Numbered from the stretch's first letter, positions 26,619 through 37,958 are shown. The stretch is 64,000 bases of DNA from Burkholderia sp. L27(2015) (GCF_009765705.1 NZ_LMUX01000016.1:618837-682836), one strand, 5' to 3'. Notes: generated by a model from the sequence alone, not told the origin. Program-made: numbers and translations.

Positions 26619-27410
26619 TTATTCGCTAACTGCCGCCATTCCACCCACCACAGCATTGAATCCGCTGTCGACGTGCGTAATTTCCGCAGTAATGCCGGAC
26701 GCCAGGTCCGACAACAAAAACGCGGCCGTATTGCCGACCTGCTCGACCGTCACGTTGCGACGCAACGGCGCGTTATCCGCGACAAAATCCAGAATCTTGC
26801 CGAAGCCCTTGATGCCGCTGGCCGCGAGTGTCTTGATCGGACCGGCCGATATGCCGTTGACGCGGATGCCGCGAGCGCCCAGCGAGGTGGCCAGATACCG
26901 CACGCTGGCTTCGAGCGAGGCCTTGGCGAGACCCATCGTGTTGTAGTTCGGAATCGCTTTTTCCGCACCGAGGTAGGTCAACGTGAGCAGCGCGGCGTTG
27001 GACGAAAGCATCGGCAGCGCGGCTTTGGCCAGTGCCGGAAAGCTGTATGCGGAGATATCGTGGGCAATGCGGAAATTCTCGCGGGTCATGCCGTCGAGGA
27101 AATCGCCGGCGATCGCTTCGCGCGGTGCGAAGCCGATCGAATGGACGATGCCGTCAAGCTGATCCCAATGTTGCTTGAGGTCGGTGAAGAGCGCCTCGAT
27201 CTGCGCATCGTCGCCGACGTCGCAAGGGAACACCAATTCGCTGTCGAACTCCTTGGCAAAATCATTGATGCGGTCCTTGAAACGTTCGCCGACATAAGTA
27301 AAGGCAAGTTCGGCGCCTTCGCGCTTACAGGCCTGCGCGATACCGTAGGCGATCGAGCGATTCGAAAGAAGGCCGGTTAGCAGAATACGTTTGCCAGCGA
27401 GGAAACCCAT
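26619..27410 (-). CDS. fabI: Enoyl-[acyl-carrier-protein] reductase FabI
   Basis: The 263-residue protein begins [23 protein letters not shown], typical for FabI; the ATG at 27410 has GGAG upstream and the longer open frame overlapping yejA is a shadow. It has the SDR-type NADH site, the [11 protein letters not shown] segment and the catalytic pair in YNTMGLAK (Tyr and Lys six apart), with [10 protein letters not shown] before it. FabI catalyses the last step of each fatty acid elongation cycle. It is transcribed divergently from yejA. A complete, ordinary gene. Confidence 0.97.
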   Translation of the reverse strand: MGFLAGKRILLTGLLSNRSIAYGIAQACKREGAELAFTYVGERFKDRINDFAKEFDSELVFPCDVGDDAQIEALFTDLKQHWDQLDGIVHSIGFAPREAIAGDFLDGMTRENFRIAHDISAYSFPALAKAALPMLSSNAALLTLTYLGAEKAIPNYNTMGLAKASLEASVRYLATSLGARGIRVNGISAGPIKTLAASGIKGFGKILDFVADNAPLRRNVTVEQVGNTAAFLLSDLASGITAEITHVDSGFNAVVGGMAAVSE

Positions 27411-27537
27411 GATTTCTCCAATATCGATCTGATTTAAAAGCTGCCCGTTTGCCCGCCGCGCTATTTGACACAGCCCGGCGCGCGGGATTTTCGGTAGAAT
27501 TCTCTCACATTGCAATCCGATCCCTTCTGAAAACCTT

Positions 27538-29457
27538 ATGGCGATTCGTGCTCCGCGCACTTCAAGCTGTCCGAGTCGCGTGAGCGCAGTCGCAAGTGCG
27601 AGTCGATTCCGCGCGTTTTTGCGCGCGCCGCTACTCATGTTCGTGCTCGTGTTTGTTCTTGTGCTGGCGCTCGATGGGCTGGCCTCCAAGCCCGCGCAGG
27701 CCGCCTATGCCATCGCACAATACGGCGCGCCCAAATACCCGCCGGACTTCACGCACTTCGACAGCGTCAATCCCGACGCGCCCAAGCGCGGCACGCTGAT
27801 GCTGGCTAACCCGGACCGCAGGACCAGCTTCGACAAATTCAACCCATTCACGTTGCGCGGCAACAGCGCACCCGGCATGGATGTAATGTTCGAAACGCTG
27901 ACCACCGGCAGCGATAAGGAAACGGCAAGCGCCTATGGCTTGCTCGCGGACGATATCCGCGTGGCGCCGGACCAGCGCTCGGTGACCTTTCATATCAACA
28001 CGCAAGCGCGCTTTACGAATGGCGACCCGGTCACGGCGGCTGACGTCAAATATTCGTTCGACACGCTGATGAGCGCGCAAGCGGCACCCACCTTCCGCGT
28101 ATTTTTCGGCGATATCGCGGGGGCCGTGATCGTCGACCCGCAAACCATACGTTTCGATTTCAAAAACCGTAATCCGCAATTGCCGTTGCTGGCCGGCAGC
28201 GTGCCGGTCTTTTCGCCGAAATGGGGGATGTTGCCGAACGGTCAGCGCGTGGCCTTCGACAAGCTGGCGTTCGAGGTCCCGATCGGCAGCGGGCCCTATC
28301 TGATTGACCATTACGACAGCGGGCGCGACATTACGTATCGGCTCAATCCCGACTACTGGGGTCGCAACCTGCCGACGCGGCGTGGCACGTACAATTTTGC
28401 CCACGTCACCTACAAGCTTTATGCCGACAACACGGCGCGTCTGGAAGCGTTCAAGGCGGGCGAGTTCGATGCGGTCGTGGAATACGTCGCGCGCAACTGG
28501 GCGCGCCTTTATACCGGCCGCAAGTTCAACGACGGGGAATTGATCAAGGCCGAGTTCGTCCATCATAACGGCGCCGGCATGCAGGGTTTCGTGTTGAACC
28601 AGCGGCGCGCGTTGTTCCAGGATCTACGCGTGCGCAAGGCGCTCGATCTGGCGATGGATTTCGAGTGGATGAACCGGCAGATTTTTTTCGGCCAATATCG
28701 GCGTATCGACAGCTATTTTTCCAATAGCCGGCAGGCAGCCACCGGCATGCCGAGCGCCGGCGAGTTGGCTTTGCTCAATCCCTTGCGGGCGCAGCTCGAC
28801 CCGGCCGTGTTCGGGCCGATGGTGACACAACCGATGACGGATCCCCCTGCGTCGCTGCGTGAGAACTTGCGGCGCGCGCGCGACTTGCTCGCCCAAGCGG
28901 GCTGGGTGTATCGTGATGGCGCCTTGCGCAATGCCCAGGGCGAGGCATTCTCGTTCGAGATTCTCGACGATTCGGGCGGTGCGATGGGTCCCGTGGTGTC
29001 GCCCTATACGCGCAATCTGGCCAAGCTGGGTATCACCGTCAACTTCCGCACGGCCGATTTCGCGCTCTACCAGAAACGCCTGGACGATTTCGATTTCGAC
29101 GTCACCGTTGCGCGCTACCCGGACGACCCGAGTCCTGGCAACGAGTTGCTGGATCGTTTCGGCAGTGCTTCGGCGAACACCCACGGCTCGGACAATTTGA
29201 TCGGACTGCATTCTCCCGCGATCGACGCGTTGACGCTCGACGTATTGCGCGCCCGCACGCCGGCCGACCTGGAAAGCGCCAGCCAGGCGCTCGACCGGGT
29301 GCTGATGCATGGTTATTATGTGGTGCCGCAATGGTACTCGGCGACGCATCGCGTGGCGTACCGCAAGACATTGGCTCACGCGGCTACGCTGCCGCTCTAT
29401 TACACTGCCGAGGATTGGATCGTACGCACCTGGTGGGACAATGCGCCTGCACATTGA
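27538..29457 (+). CDS. yejA: YejA-like periplasmic oligopeptide-binding protein
   Basis: The 639-residue family 5 solute-binding protein has a long signal region (hydrophobic core [16 protein letters not shown], cleavage near QAAYA). The mature part opens with [24 protein letters not shown], as in YejA, and contains [29 protein letters not shown], the family SBP_bac_5 region. YejABEF imports peptides, including peptide antibiotics such as microcin C in enterics. A TAGAAT hexamer lies about 35 bp upstream of ATG, but no well-spaced -35 was found. The peptide specificity here is unknown. Confidence 0.92.
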   Translation: MAIRAPRTSSCPSRVSAVASASRFRAFLRAPLLMFVLVFVLVLALDGLASKPAQAAYAIAQYGAPKYPPDFTHFDSVNPDAPKRGTLMLANPDRRTSFDKFNPFTLRGNSAPGMDVMFETLTTGSDKETASAYGLLADDIRVAPDQRSVTFHINTQARFTNGDPVTAADVKYSFDTLMSAQAAPTFRVFFGDIAGAVIVDPQTIRFDFKNRNPQLPLLAGSVPVFSPKWGMLPNGQRVAFDKLAFEVPIGSGPYLIDHYDSGRDITYRLNPDYWGRNLPTRRGTYNFAHVTYKLYADNTARLEAFKAGEFDAVVEYVARNWARLYTGRKFNDGELIKAEFVHHNGAGMQGFVLNQRRALFQDLRVRKALDLAMDFEWMNRQIFFGQYRRIDSYFSNSRQAATGMPSAGELALLNPLRAQLDPAVFGPMVTQPMTDPPASLRENLRRARDLLAQAGWVYRDGALRNAQGEAFSFEILDDSGGAMGPVVSPYTRNLAKLGITVNFRTADFALYQKRLDDFDFDVTVARYPDDPSPGNELLDRFGSASANTHGSDNLIGLHSPAIDALTLDVLRARTPADLESASQALDRVLMHGYYVVPQWYSATHRVAYRKTLAHAATLPLYYTAEDWIVRTWWDNAPAH

Positions 29458-29579
29458 ACCAGGGCTGGGTGGATCTAGCCGTTTCCCGTGCTGCGGCCTC
29501 ATGTGGTTCGGCTCCCGTAGTTCAGCCCCTGTACTGCGCGCGAGCGTGGCACTGCAACACTATCTAGTGACAACGCACG

Positions 29580-30632
29580 ATGTGGATTTACCTGCTTAAA
29601 CGTATCTTGTTGATGATTCCGACGCTGATCGGTGCGCTGACGCTGACCTTCGTGGTCATTCAGTTCGTGCCCGGTGGCCCGGTGGAGCAGGCTGTGCACG
29701 ACATGCGCAAAGGCGCGCCAGGCGGGGAGGCCGCGGGCGGCGGCGGCTCGGTTTATCGAGCGCGCGGCGGCGTGGACGCGCAGCAGATCGAACAACTGAA
29801 GGTGCTGTATGGCTTCGACAAGCCGCCGGTGCAACGCTACTTTTTGATGCTTAGCCGCTTCATGCGTTTCGACCTGGGCCAGAGCTACTTTCATCACCAG
29901 AGCGTATGGTCGCTGATCGTGTCGAAACTGCCGGTCTCGATCAGTATCGGCGTGTGGACCTTCCTGCTCACTTATTTGATTTCAGTGCCGCTGGGCATAT
30001 GGAAAGCGGTGCGCAACGGGTCGTCGTTCGACGTGGTGACCAGTTTCATCGTGTTGATCGGCTATGCGATACCCGGCTTCGTGCTGGGCGTGCTCTTGCT
30101 GGTGCTGTTTGGCGGCGGCAGTTTCTGGCAGGTGTTTCCGCTACGCGGCCTGACCTCGGACAACTGGTCGCAGCTCAGCATGGGCGCGCGCATTACCGAT
30201 TATCTCTGGCACATCACCTTGCCCGTGTTTGTGTCGGTGGTCGGCAGCTTCGCGGTGATCACCATGCTGACCAAGAACGCGTTTCTCGACGAGATACGCA
30301 AACAGTACGTGTTGACCGCTCGCGCAAAAGGTTTGCCCGAGCGCCGTGTGCTGTGGAAGCATGTGTTCAGAAACGCCGTGCTGCCACTAGTGACAGGCTT
30401 TCCGGCCGCGTTTATCGGCGCGTTCTTCACCGGCAGCCTACTGATCGAAACCTTGTTCTCGCTCGACGGCCTGGGCTTGCTGTCCTACGAATCGGTGATA
30501 CGGCGCGATTATCCGGTCGTGCTCGGTACGCTGTATCTATTTACGCTGTTGGGGCTGGCCGCACGGCTGATCTCCGATCTCTGCTATGTGTGGGTCGATC
30601 CCCGCATCCAGTTCGGCGGGCGGAACCACTAG
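29580..30632 (+). CDS. yejB: YejB-like ABC peptide permease
   Basis: The 350-residue inner-membrane protein starts MWIYLLKRILLMIPTLIG, typical of DppB/YejB permeases, with PVEQ after the first span and a low-complexity Gly/Ala segment (GGEAAGGGG) near residue 50. The EAA-type cytoplasmic loop reads TARAKGLPERRVLWKHVFRNA. About six spans. It begins 122 bp after yejA and is followed after one base by yejE. Confidence 0.93.
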   Translation: MWIYLLKRILLMIPTLIGALTLTFVVIQFVPGGPVEQAVHDMRKGAPGGEAAGGGGSVYRARGGVDAQQIEQLKVLYGFDKPPVQRYFLMLSRFMRFDLGQSYFHHQSVWSLIVSKLPVSISIGVWTFLLTYLISVPLGIWKAVRNGSSFDVVTSFIVLIGYAIPGFVLGVLLLVLFGGGSFWQVFPLRGLTSDNWSQLSMGARITDYLWHITLPVFVSVVGSFAVITMLTKNAFLDEIRKQYVLTARAKGLPERRVLWKHVFRNAVLPLVTGFPAAFIGAFFTGSLLIETLFSLDGLGLLSYESVIRRDYPVVLGTLYLFTLLGLAARLISDLCYVWVDPRIQFGGRNH

Positions 30633-30633
30633 C

Positions 30634-31779
30634 ATGAGCCAGGCCATATCATCGACCCCGCGCGTGCTGGTTTCGCCAACCCCGCGCCAGCGTATCTGGG
30701 CGCGCTTTCGACGGCAGCGCCTCGGTTACTGGAGCCTGCTGATTTTTCTCGGCCTGTTCGTGCTCAGTGCGGCTGCGCCTTTGTGGTCCAACGACCGGCC
30801 ACTGGTGGTGCGTTATCAGCACACCTGGTATTTCCCGCTAGTGAAGACTTATCCGGAACTGACCTTCGGCGGCGATTTCCCCACGCCTGCCGATTACCTC
30901 GATCCGTTCATCAAGGATCGTTTTCAGGGGCCGGGCGATTTCGCACTGTATCCGCCCAATCACTACAGCTACGACACGCTCAATTACTTCGCCAGCGCAC
31001 CGAACCCGGCGGCGCCCTCGCGCGAAAACTGGCTCGGCACCGACGACCGGGGCCGTGATGTGTTCGCGCGCTTGCTGTATGGTTTCCTGGTTTCCGTGAC
31101 GTTCGCATTGGTGCTTACGGCGATCGGCACGGTATTGGGTATCATCGCGGGCGCGCTCCAGGGATATTTCGGGGGCCGCCTCGATCTGACCGCGCAGCGG
31201 CTCATCGAGATCTGGGGCGCGCTGCCAGAACTCTATTTACTGATTATCTTTGCCTCGATTTTCCAGCCCAGCTTGCTGCTGCTGGTGATCTTGTTGTCGC
31301 TGTTCGGCTGGCTGGGTCTGGCCGATTACGTGCGTGCCGAGTTCCTGCGCAATCGCAGCCAGGATTACGTCAAGGCGGCACGCGCGATGGGTTTGTCGAG
31401 TTGGCAAATCATCTGGCGCCATGTGCTGCCCAATAGTTTGACGCCTGTGATTACCTTCCTGCCGTTTCGCATGAGTGCGGCGATCCTGGCCTTGACCAGC
31501 CTCGATTTTCTTGGACTGGGCGTGCCGCCTTCGACACCTAGTCTGGGCGAATTGCTGGCCCAGGGGAAAGCCAATCTGGATGCGTGGTGGATTTCATTGC
31601 CGACCTTCGGCATCTTGGTCGCGACACTGCTGTTGCTGACGTTTATGGGGGATGCCTTGCGCAACGCGATGGATACGCGCGTGGCCGATCACGGTGGCAG
31701 CGTGTTGCCGGTGGCCGGGTTGTCGGCTGCGCTCCCGCCTACTGCGGATGAGTCGCTGCGCGATGGGGGACCGGCGTGA
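30634..31779 (+). CDS. yejE: YejE-like ABC peptide permease
   Basis: The 381-residue permease starts at ATG 30634, two bases after the yejB stop; an earlier start inside yejB is unlikely. It has one N-terminal span, the long periplasmic insert typical of YejE (about residues 45-140), and a core with GTDDRGRDVFARLLYG and the EAA loop KAARAMGLSSWQIIWRHVLPN. It pairs with YejB as the membrane channel. Its TGA overlaps the GTG of yejF. Confidence 0.93.
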   Translation: MSQAISSTPRVLVSPTPRQRIWARFRRQRLGYWSLLIFLGLFVLSAAAPLWSNDRPLVVRYQHTWYFPLVKTYPELTFGGDFPTPADYLDPFIKDRFQGPGDFALYPPNHYSYDTLNYFASAPNPAAPSRENWLGTDDRGRDVFARLLYGFLVSVTFALVLTAIGTVLGIIAGALQGYFGGRLDLTAQRLIEIWGALPELYLLIIFASIFQPSLLLLVILLSLFGWLGLADYVRAEFLRNRSQDYVKAARAMGLSSWQIIWRHVLPNSLTPVITFLPFRMSAAILALTSLDFLGLGVPPSTPSLGELLAQGKANLDAWWISLPTFGILVATLLLLTFMGDALRNAMDTRVADHGGSVLPVAGLSAALPPTADESLRDGGPA

Positions 31780-33530
31780 CGCAGTCTTCGTTGGATTTGA
31801 ATGGTGGTGTGAACGTCAGCGCGAATGGAGCCGCAGGCACGAGCGCAGGCACGGGCATGGCCATGAGCACTAGCACGAACATGAGCGCAAGCCGAGGCGC
31901 CGGCGCCAAATCAACCAATAGCACGGCCGCCGGCGCGGCACTGCTCAGCGTGGAAGACCTGTCGGTTCAATTCGCAGAGCATACGGTGGTCGATCGGATC
32001 AGCTTCACGCTGGACCGCGGTGAGCGCATGGCCTTGGTCGGTGAATCCGGCAGCGGCAAGAGCGTCACGGCACTGGCGATCTTGCGCTTGCTGGAGCAGG
32101 CTCGCGTGAGCGGCGCGATCCGGCTGGGCGGCGAGGACCTGTTGAGCAAGAGCGAACGCGCCATGCGCGGGTTGCGCGGCGCCGACATCGCGATGATTTT
32201 CCAGGAGCCGACGTCGGCATTCAACCCGCTGTATTCGGTGGGCAATCAGATTGTCGAAACACTGATGTTGCATGAGGCGCTCGATGCCGGCCCCGCACGT
32301 CGGCGCGCGATCGAACTGCTGGACCGCACCGGCATAGCGGAGCCTGGCCGGCGCGTCGACAGCCTGCCGCACCAGCTTTCGGGCGGTCAGCGCCAGCGTG
32401 CCATGATCGCCATGGCGCTGGCTTGCCGGCCTCGTTTGCTGCTGGCCGACGAGCCAACCACCGCGCTGGACGTGACCATACGCGCACAGATCATCGACCT
32501 GCTGCTCGAGCTGCAACAAGAAGCGGCCAATGAGCGTGGCATGGGCGTGCTGCTGATCACGCACGACCTTAACCTGGTGCGGCGCTTTGCGCACAAGGTG
32601 GCGGTGATGGAGCGCGGGCGCTTGGTCGAAAGTGGTCCGGTCGAGACGATATTCACGGCACCGCAGCATCCGTACACATTGAAGTTGCTCAATGCGCAGC
32701 CGCAGCGCGATCTGCTGCCGGTGTTGCCGATTGCGCCGGTGTTGCTGCAGGCGCATGCGGTGACGGTGAGCTATCCGATGCGCCGGCCTGGCTTGGCCGG
32801 CTTGTTTCGCAGCGCGCGTTTCGACGCGGTCAGCGCAGCAAGCCTGTCGGTGCGCCAAGGCGAAACCGTGGGTGTGGTCGGCGAGTCGGGCAGCGGCAAG
32901 TCCTCGCTGGCGATGGCACTGCTGGGTTTGCAGCGGGCCGTCGAGGGCCGCGTCGAATTCCACGGCCGTCCGCTCACGCATTACCGAGGGCGGGATGCAC
33001 GACGCGTGCGCGCCAATCTGCAAGCGGTGTTTCAGGACCCGTACAGTTCGTTGTCGCCGCGCCATACGATCGAACGTATCGTCGGCGAGGGTCTGGCCCT
33101 GCATCATCCGGAGCTCGATGCGACGGTATTGCGTGACAAGGTGATCGCCGTGCTGCGCGAGGTCGGCCTCGATCGCACCATCCTGCAACGCTATCCCCAT
33201 GAATTTTCAGGCGGTCAGCGGCAGCGCATCGCGATCGCGCGAGCGTTGGTGTTGGAGCCGCAGATCATGGTGCTGGACGAGCCGACCAGTGCGCTCGACG
33301 TCTCGATCCAGTTGCAGGTGCTCAAGCTATTGGCCCAGCTCCAGCAAAAATTTAATTTGGCTTATTTATTTATCAGTCACGATTTGGACGTGATTCGAGC
33401 AATGGCGCATCGCGTGGTGGTCATGCAGGACGGACACATCGTGGAGCAGGGCGCGACCGAGGTGGTGCTGGCAACACCGAGCCATCCGTACACGCGTCAG
33501 TTGATCAAGGCGTCGTTGTTCCATCAATGA
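31776..33530 (+). CDS. yejF: YejF-like fused dual ABC ATPase
   Basis: The 584-residue protein starts at GTG 31776 overlapping the yejE stop (GTGA). It has two complete nucleotide-binding domains. The first has Walker [10 protein letters not shown], signature LSGGQRQR and [12 protein letters not shown]; the second has [24 protein letters not shown] and [11 protein letters not shown]. About 45 N-terminal residues before [11 protein letters not shown] are a Ser/Thr/Ala/Gly/Met low-complexity extension encoded by degenerate repeats, not needed for the ABC fold. It powers the peptide importer. Confidence 0.94.
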   Translation: MTQSSLDLNGGVNVSANGAAGTSAGTGMAMSTSTNMSASRGAGAKSTNSTAAGAALLSVEDLSVQFAEHTVVDRISFTLDRGERMALVGESGSGKSVTALAILRLLEQARVSGAIRLGGEDLLSKSERAMRGLRGADIAMIFQEPTSAFNPLYSVGNQIVETLMLHEALDAGPARRRAIELLDRTGIAEPGRRVDSLPHQLSGGQRQRAMIAMALACRPRLLLADEPTTALDVTIRAQIIDLLLELQQEAANERGMGVLLITHDLNLVRRFAHKVAVMERGRLVESGPVETIFTAPQHPYTLKLLNAQPQRDLLPVLPIAPVLLQAHAVTVSYPMRRPGLAGLFRSARFDAVSAASLSVRQGETVGVVGESGSGKSSLAMALLGLQRAVEGRVEFHGRPLTHYRGRDARRVRANLQAVFQDPYSSLSPRHTIERIVGEGLALHHPELDATVLRDKVIAVLREVGLDRTILQRYPHEFSGGQRQRIAIARALVLEPQIMVLDEPTSALDVSIQLQVLKLLAQLQQKFNLAYLFISHDLDVIRAMAHRVVVMQDGHIVEQGATEVVLATPSHPYTRQLIKASLFHQ

Positions 33531-33563
33531 GTTTTCGCGGTTGATTGTTTTTATTTATAACTT

Positions 33564-33592
33564 TTGACAACAAATTGCATTTTGTCTACTAT
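33564..33592 (+). promoter_or_regulatory. Sigma-70 promoter of the NlpC/P60 gene
   Basis: TTGACA at 33564-33569, a 17-bp spacer and TACTAT at 33587-33592. The start would be near 33599, about 48 bases before the ATG at 33647. Confidence 0.75.
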
Positions 33593-33646
33593 CGCGAGAA
33601 CTTTTCATGCACAACCAGTGTCAGCTTCAGCGAAATTTATAGGCCA

Positions 33647-34441
33647 ATGCATCGAAATATCCTTAATTCAACGCGTGCTCATGTCATTGCGGGATGCCTA
33701 TTCTCCGCACTGATAGCCGCTTCGGCTCCTGCCGTAGCAGCGGCTTCCGCGTCCGAAACTCCAGTTCTCAGTGCCGCAGTGACCGCCGTTCCGGGGATCG
33801 ATACCGATCCGACCACGGCGAGCAGTGCCGGCGATCTCAAAGACGCAGAGCAAATTATCCGCGAAGCACGCTTGCTTGCAGGCAAGCCCGGTCAACCGCC
33901 GGCACCCGCTGCCGTAACGGTGGCGGCAGCAGCAGCCGAGCCTAAACCGAGCAGCGCTCGTCAGTTCCTGAACGGCGTGGCAAGCAAAACCGGTGAAGTC
34001 GTGGTTGGCGCGCTGAATATGATCGGCGTTCGCTACAGCTGGGGCGGCGACACGCCCGACTCCGGTCTCGATTGCAGCGGTTTCGTGCGCTACGTTTTCC
34101 AGGACACGCTGGGCATGAATTTGCCGCGCCGCGCCGAGGAAATGAGCCGGGTTGGCGAGAAAATCTCCGCCAACGATCTGAAGCCCGGCGATCTGGTGTT
34201 TTTCAACACGATGCGTCGTAGCTTCTCGCACGTCGGGATTTATATCGGCGACAACAAGTTCGTCCATTCGCCCTCGACCGGCAGCACCATCCGCGTGGAC
34301 GAGATGGATACCGGTTACTGGGAAAAGCGCTATACCGGCGCGCGGCGCATGAATATTTCGTACACGCCGGCAGAACAGGCTGAGATGAAGGCGCGGATGC
34401 ACGATCTGCTCGCCACGGGTAAAGAAGCGAACGCGAATTAA
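33647..34441 (+). CDS. NlpC/P60 family cell-wall hydrolase
   Basis: The 264-residue protein starts at ATG 33647, giving a signal peptide (hydrophobic run ending APAVAAASA); a longer frame runs into the promoter. A variable Ala/Pro-rich region (about 30-115) precedes the NlpC/P60 domain (about 118-240): catalytic Cys in GLDCSGFVRYVF, His in SHVGIYIG, and third residue His in FVHSPSTGSTI. Such enzymes cleave peptide stems of peptidoglycan in the periplasm. The gene has its own promoter and a terminator shared with the convergent patatin gene. Confidence 0.92.
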   Translation: MHRNILNSTRAHVIAGCLFSALIAASAPAVAAASASETPVLSAAVTAVPGIDTDPTTASSAGDLKDAEQIIREARLLAGKPGQPPAPAAVTVAAAAAEPKPSSARQFLNGVASKTGEVVVGALNMIGVRYSWGGDTPDSGLDCSGFVRYVFQDTLGMNLPRRAEEMSRVGEKISANDLKPGDLVFFNTMRRSFSHVGIYIGDNKFVHSPSTGSTIRVDEMDTGYWEKRYTGARRMNISYTPAEQAEMKARMHDLLATGKEANAN

Positions 34442-34528
34442 ACTGCTGTATTTGCGCTGCTATATCTGAGTCGCTGCATCTAAGCGTGCGTCTCTAAGCC
34501 TCTGCATTGCGGACGCTGCATCCCTGAG

Positions 34529-34565
34529 AAAAACCTCCGTTGGGCGTAAGCCACCGGAGGTTTTT
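34529..34565. terminator. Bidirectional rho-independent terminator
   Basis: AAAAACCTCCG (34529-34539) and its perfect complement CGGAGGTTTTT (34555-34565) enclose a 15-base loop. A/T runs on both sides let it serve the NlpC/P60 gene on the plus strand and the patatin gene on the minus strand. Confidence 0.9.
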
Positions 34566-34570
34566 CTTTT

Positions 34571-35626
34571 CTACTGCGCGCGCTCGCGCGCTGCAGCGAG
34601 CTTGCGGGTCAGGTCGGGCATGATCTTCTCGGTTGCCTCCTCGCCTGCCAGGATCGCTGTGTTACGGCCGTTGAAATCGCTGCCACTCATGGCCGCAAGA
34701 TCGGGGCGGATCACCACGTCGGCGTATTTGTCGAGCTCATAGCTTTTGATCGTCTGGCCCATGATGGTGAACGTCTGCAAAAGGATGTCGAACGAACTTT
34801 GCGTGGCCTGCGACTCCGGGCGCGCCGAGATGTCGACCGCAATCACGAAGTCCGCGCCCATCTTGTGAGCAAAGGCGGCGGGCACGGGGCTGACCAAGCC
34901 GCCGTCCACGTACTCGTGGCCGTTGATCATGACCGGCTCGAACACCGACGGGACGCTGGATGACGCGCGCGCCGCGATGCCGGTGTCGCCTCGTTGGAAC
35001 AAAATGGGTTGGCCGGTCTGCAGGTCGGTCGCGACGATGCCCAGCGGGATCTGCATTTTTTCAATCGAACGATGGTGCAGGGTGGTGTCCAGGTAATCCT
35101 GCAGCGCGACTCCCTTCAGAAAACCGCGCGAGCGCAGCGGCATGGCCCAGTCGCTCAGCGCCGATTCATCCATCTGCAGCGCCAGGCGATTGATTTGCAA
35201 GCCAGTCATGCCGGACGCATAAAGCGATGCCACCACAGCGCCGGCGCTGGTGCCGACCACCATGTCGGGAACGATGCCATGGGCTTCCAGCGATTTGATG
35301 ACGCCGATGTGGGCAAAGCCGCGCGCAGCGCCGCCGCCGAGCACCAGCGCCACGCGCAGATGGCGTGGAGGCTTGGTGGAACCTGCTCCGGCCAAGGCCT
35401 CTTGGGTGGGGGCGCCCGGCGCGCCAGCCTTGCTCGCGCCTGTGTTTGCGCTGGGGTGGGTGTCCACGCCGACTGCGGCACTACCGGCTTGGCGGGGCGG
35501 CGTCGAAGTACAAGCAAGCAGCGCGACGGTGCCTAGCGTGATCGCCAGCATTTGGCCAATTCGGTTAAACGAAATAAATTTCAAAAAAGCGGCTCCAGAT
35601 TCAAGGGCATTCGGCATAAGGGGCAT
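34571..35626 (-). CDS. Patatin-like phospholipase family lipoprotein (RssA-like)
   Basis: The 351-residue protein has a lipoprotein-type N-terminus (VALLACTS with Cys near 39), a Gly/Ala/Pro linker and a patatin domain (about 90-290): oxyanion loop LGGGAARGFAH, nucleophile Ser in VGTSAGAV and dyad Asp in YVDGGLVSPVP. It is predicted to be a membrane-anchored lipid acyl hydrolase on the periplasmic side. The start is uncertain: ATG 35626 and 35617 both lack a good ribosome binding site, and a later Met (MLAITLG) would still leave the lipobox. Confidence 0.88.
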   Translation of the reverse strand: MPLMPNALESGAAFLKFISFNRIGQMLAITLGTVALLACTSTPPRQAGSAAVGVDTHPSANTGASKAGAPGAPTQEALAGAGSTKPPRHLRVALVLGGGAARGFAHIGVIKSLEAHGIVPDMVVGTSAGAVVASLYASGMTGLQINRLALQMDESALSDWAMPLRSRGFLKGVALQDYLDTTLHHRSIEKMQIPLGIVATDLQTGQPILFQRGDTGIAARASSSVPSVFEPVMINGHEYVDGGLVSPVPAAFAHKMGADFVIAVDISARPESQATQSSFDILLQTFTIMGQTIKSYELDKYADVVIRPDLAAMSGSDFNGRNTAILAGEEATEKIMPDLTRKLAAARERAQ

Positions 35627-35852
35627 GCGGCAGCATTATAAGACGCGTGACGTCGCGGGCGCGCCTTCGCGAACGCTCTTGCGGCGAGCCGCGTGGCCTG
35701 GCTCGCGCCGCTGCTATAATTCAAGCCTCGCCTGAACCTGATCCAGCGAACCGCGCAGGGCCGCGATGCAATACGAGCGGTAGCGCTATTTCGTTGGTTT
35801 TCCGCTGGTTTCCGTTCCCGCGCTTCGGCCGCGCGTCCCTCTTCCAAGTGCA

Positions 35853-37256
35853 ATGACTACCACTGTCCGTACTCGTTTCGCCCCTAGCCCGACCGGTTTT
35901 ATCCACCTCGGCAACATCCGCTCGGCACTCTACCCGTGGGCTTTTGCCCGCAAGAATCACGGTGTGTTCGTGCTGCGTATCGAAGACACCGACCTGGAGC
36001 GTTCCAACGAAGAGTCCGTGCAGGCGATCCTGCAAGGCATGGAATGGCTGGGCCTGGATATCGACGAGGGGCCGTTCTACCAGATGCAGCGCATGGATCG
36101 TTATCGCGCAGTCCTGCAGCAGATGCTGGACGCGGGGCTCGCCTATCACTGCTACACCTCGACCGAAGAGCTCGACGTGTTGCGTGAGGCGCAGCGCCTG
36201 CGCGGCGAGAAGCCGCGTTACGACGGCCGCTGGCGCCCGGAAGAGGGCAAGACCTTGCCCGCTATTCCGGCTGGCGTCGAGCCCGTGATCCGCTTCAAGA
36301 ACCCGCTCGATGGTGTGGTGGCTTGGGACGATGCGGTCAAAGGTCCGATCGAAATCGCCAACGACGAGCTCGATGATCTGGTCATCGCTCGTCCGGACGG
36401 CACGCCGACCTATAACTTCTGTGTCGTCGTGGACGATGTCGACATGGAGATCACCCATGTGATCCGCGGTGATGACCACGTCAACAACACGCCGCGCCAG
36501 ATCAATATCCTGCGGGCGCTGGGTAAAACCCCGCCGGTGTATGCACATTTGCCGACCGTGTTGAATGAGTCCGGCGAGAAGATGTCGAAGCGCAATGGCG
36601 CCATGAGCGTGATCGGTTATCGCGACGCGGGTTATTTGCCCGAAGCAGTGTTGAATTATCTGGCTCGACTGGGCTGGGCGCACGGCGATGCAGAGATCTT
36701 CAGTCGCGAGCAGTTCGTCGAGTGGTTCGATCTCGAACACCTGGGCAAGTCGCCGGCTCAATACGATGCAGACAAGCTGAAGTGGTTGAACAATCACTAC
36801 ATCAAGGAAGCGGACAACGTGCGGCTTGCGCAACTGGTCGGGCCGATGCTGGTCGAGCTCGGTTTCGACGCGGCTCATGGCCCGACATTGGCCGATGTGA
36901 TTGCGCTGCTCAAGGATCGAGCGCATACCCTGCGTGAGATTGCCGAGAACGCGATGCTGTTTTATCGCGAGCTACCGCAGCTCGATGAGGCGGCGTTGGC
37001 GGCGATGTTGAGCGACTCCGTGCGTGCAGGGCTGGTCGATTTGCGCGCGGCCCTGCAAGCGCTGCCTGAATGGCGCCGTGAGGCAATCAGCGCAGCGTTC
37101 AAAGCTACGCTCGCACAACACAAACTGAAGATGCCGCAATTGGCGATGCCGGTGCGTTTGTTGGTGGCCGGCCAAACCCAAACCCCGGCCATCGATGCGG
37201 TGCTCGAGTTGTTCGGTCGCGAGACCGTGCTTGGGCGCCTCGATCGTACGTACTAG
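35853..37256 (+). CDS. gltX: Glutamyl-tRNA synthetase
   Basis: The 467-residue class I synthetase has the HIGH-type motif [18 protein letters not shown] at the N-terminus and KMSKR in [11 protein letters not shown] near residue 245, and the C-terminal anticodon-binding helices. It charges tRNA-Glu; a tRNA-Glu gene lies 440 bp downstream. A TATAAT at 35715-35720 suggests a promoter with a leader of about 130 bases, but no -35 box is evident. Confidence 0.97.
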   Translation: MTTTVRTRFAPSPTGFIHLGNIRSALYPWAFARKNHGVFVLRIEDTDLERSNEESVQAILQGMEWLGLDIDEGPFYQMQRMDRYRAVLQQMLDAGLAYHCYTSTEELDVLREAQRLRGEKPRYDGRWRPEEGKTLPAIPAGVEPVIRFKNPLDGVVAWDDAVKGPIEIANDELDDLVIARPDGTPTYNFCVVVDDVDMEITHVIRGDDHVNNTPRQINILRALGKTPPVYAHLPTVLNESGEKMSKRNGAMSVIGYRDAGYLPEAVLNYLARLGWAHGDAEIFSREQFVEWFDLEHLGKSPAQYDADKLKWLNNHYIKEADNVRLAQLVGPMLVELGFDAAHGPTLADVIALLKDRAHTLREIAENAMLFYRELPQLDEAALAAMLSDSVRAGLVDLRAALQALPEWRREAISAAFKATLAQHKLKMPQLAMPVRLLVAGQTQTPAIDAVLELFGRETVLGRLDRTY

Positions 37257-37339
37257 GCTGTAATCGGCGGCAAATTTACGTGACGCGCAGCAGGACGAAA
37301 TTTTTCATGGGCCTGCTGCAATCAAGAGTGACAAAGGTA

Positions 37340-37368
37340 TTTACAAAGCACGTAATCGCCTATATTAT
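37340..37368 (+). promoter_or_regulatory. Promoter of tRNA-Ala
   Basis: TTTACA at 37340-37345, a 17-bp spacer and TATTAT at 37363-37368, ending 13 bases before the mature tRNA. Confidence 0.7.
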
Positions 37369-37381
37369 TTCGGTCTCTGTC

Positions 37382-37457
<76 letters not shown>

Positions 37458-37566
37458 ACGACCTTTTTGGGTAGTCGGGTACAGAGGAAAAATGCAGTAA
37501 AGATGTGATGTGAGCTTGACGATTTGTGCTGGCGCCGTTAGTACTGAGTGCCGCATAAAATAAGGC

Positions 37567-37595
37567 TTCACAAGGTAAAACAAAGTCGTTATAAT
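37567..37595 (+). promoter_or_regulatory. Promoter upstream of tRNA-Glu and tRNA-Asp
   Basis: TTCACA at 37567-37572, 17 bp, then a consensus TATAAT at 37590-37595. It leaves a leader of about 90 bases to the tRNA-Glu gene, removed by processing. The two tRNAs are likely co-transcribed. Confidence 0.7.
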
Positions 37596-37694
37596 CTTGG
37601 TCTTTCGCGGTGAAACAAAAGCAGTTCAGTAGCCGATACGAAGCGAAGATTATTGAGTTTTAAAAGCGTAGCAAGACAAAACGCAACCAGTTTT

Positions 37695-37770
37695 GTCCCC
37701 ATCGTCTAGAGGCCTAGGACATCACCCTTTCACGGTGAGTACAGGGGTTCGAATCCCCTTGGGGACGCCA
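37695..37770 (+). tRNA. tRNA-Glu (anticodon TTC)
   Basis: A 76-base cloverleaf: GTCCCCA pairs with TGGGGAC, anticodon loop CTTTCAC within stem TCACC/GGTGA, T-arm GGTTCGAATCC, encoded CCA. Confidence 0.98.
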
Positions 37771-37844
37771 AAAAGCCTGGCGCCATTGATTCGAAAATGA
37801 CGTCATGTCGAGCAGAATATAGTTCGACACAGGTTCGGTAGTTT

Positions 37845-37921
37845 GGAGTGGTAGTTCAGTTGGTTAGAATACCGGCCTGTCACGCCGGGGGTCGCGGGTT
37901 CGAGTCCCGTCCACTCCGCCA
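37845..37921 (+). tRNA. tRNA-Asp (anticodon GTC)
   Basis: A 77-base cloverleaf: GGAGTGG pairs with CCACTCC, anticodon loop CTGTCAC between CCGGC and GCCGG, T-arm GGTTCGAGTCC, encoded CCA. It follows tRNA-Glu by 74 bp. Confidence 0.98.
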
Positions 37922-37958
37922 ATGTTGTCCAGGGCCGCACGCAATGCAGCTCTAGTTC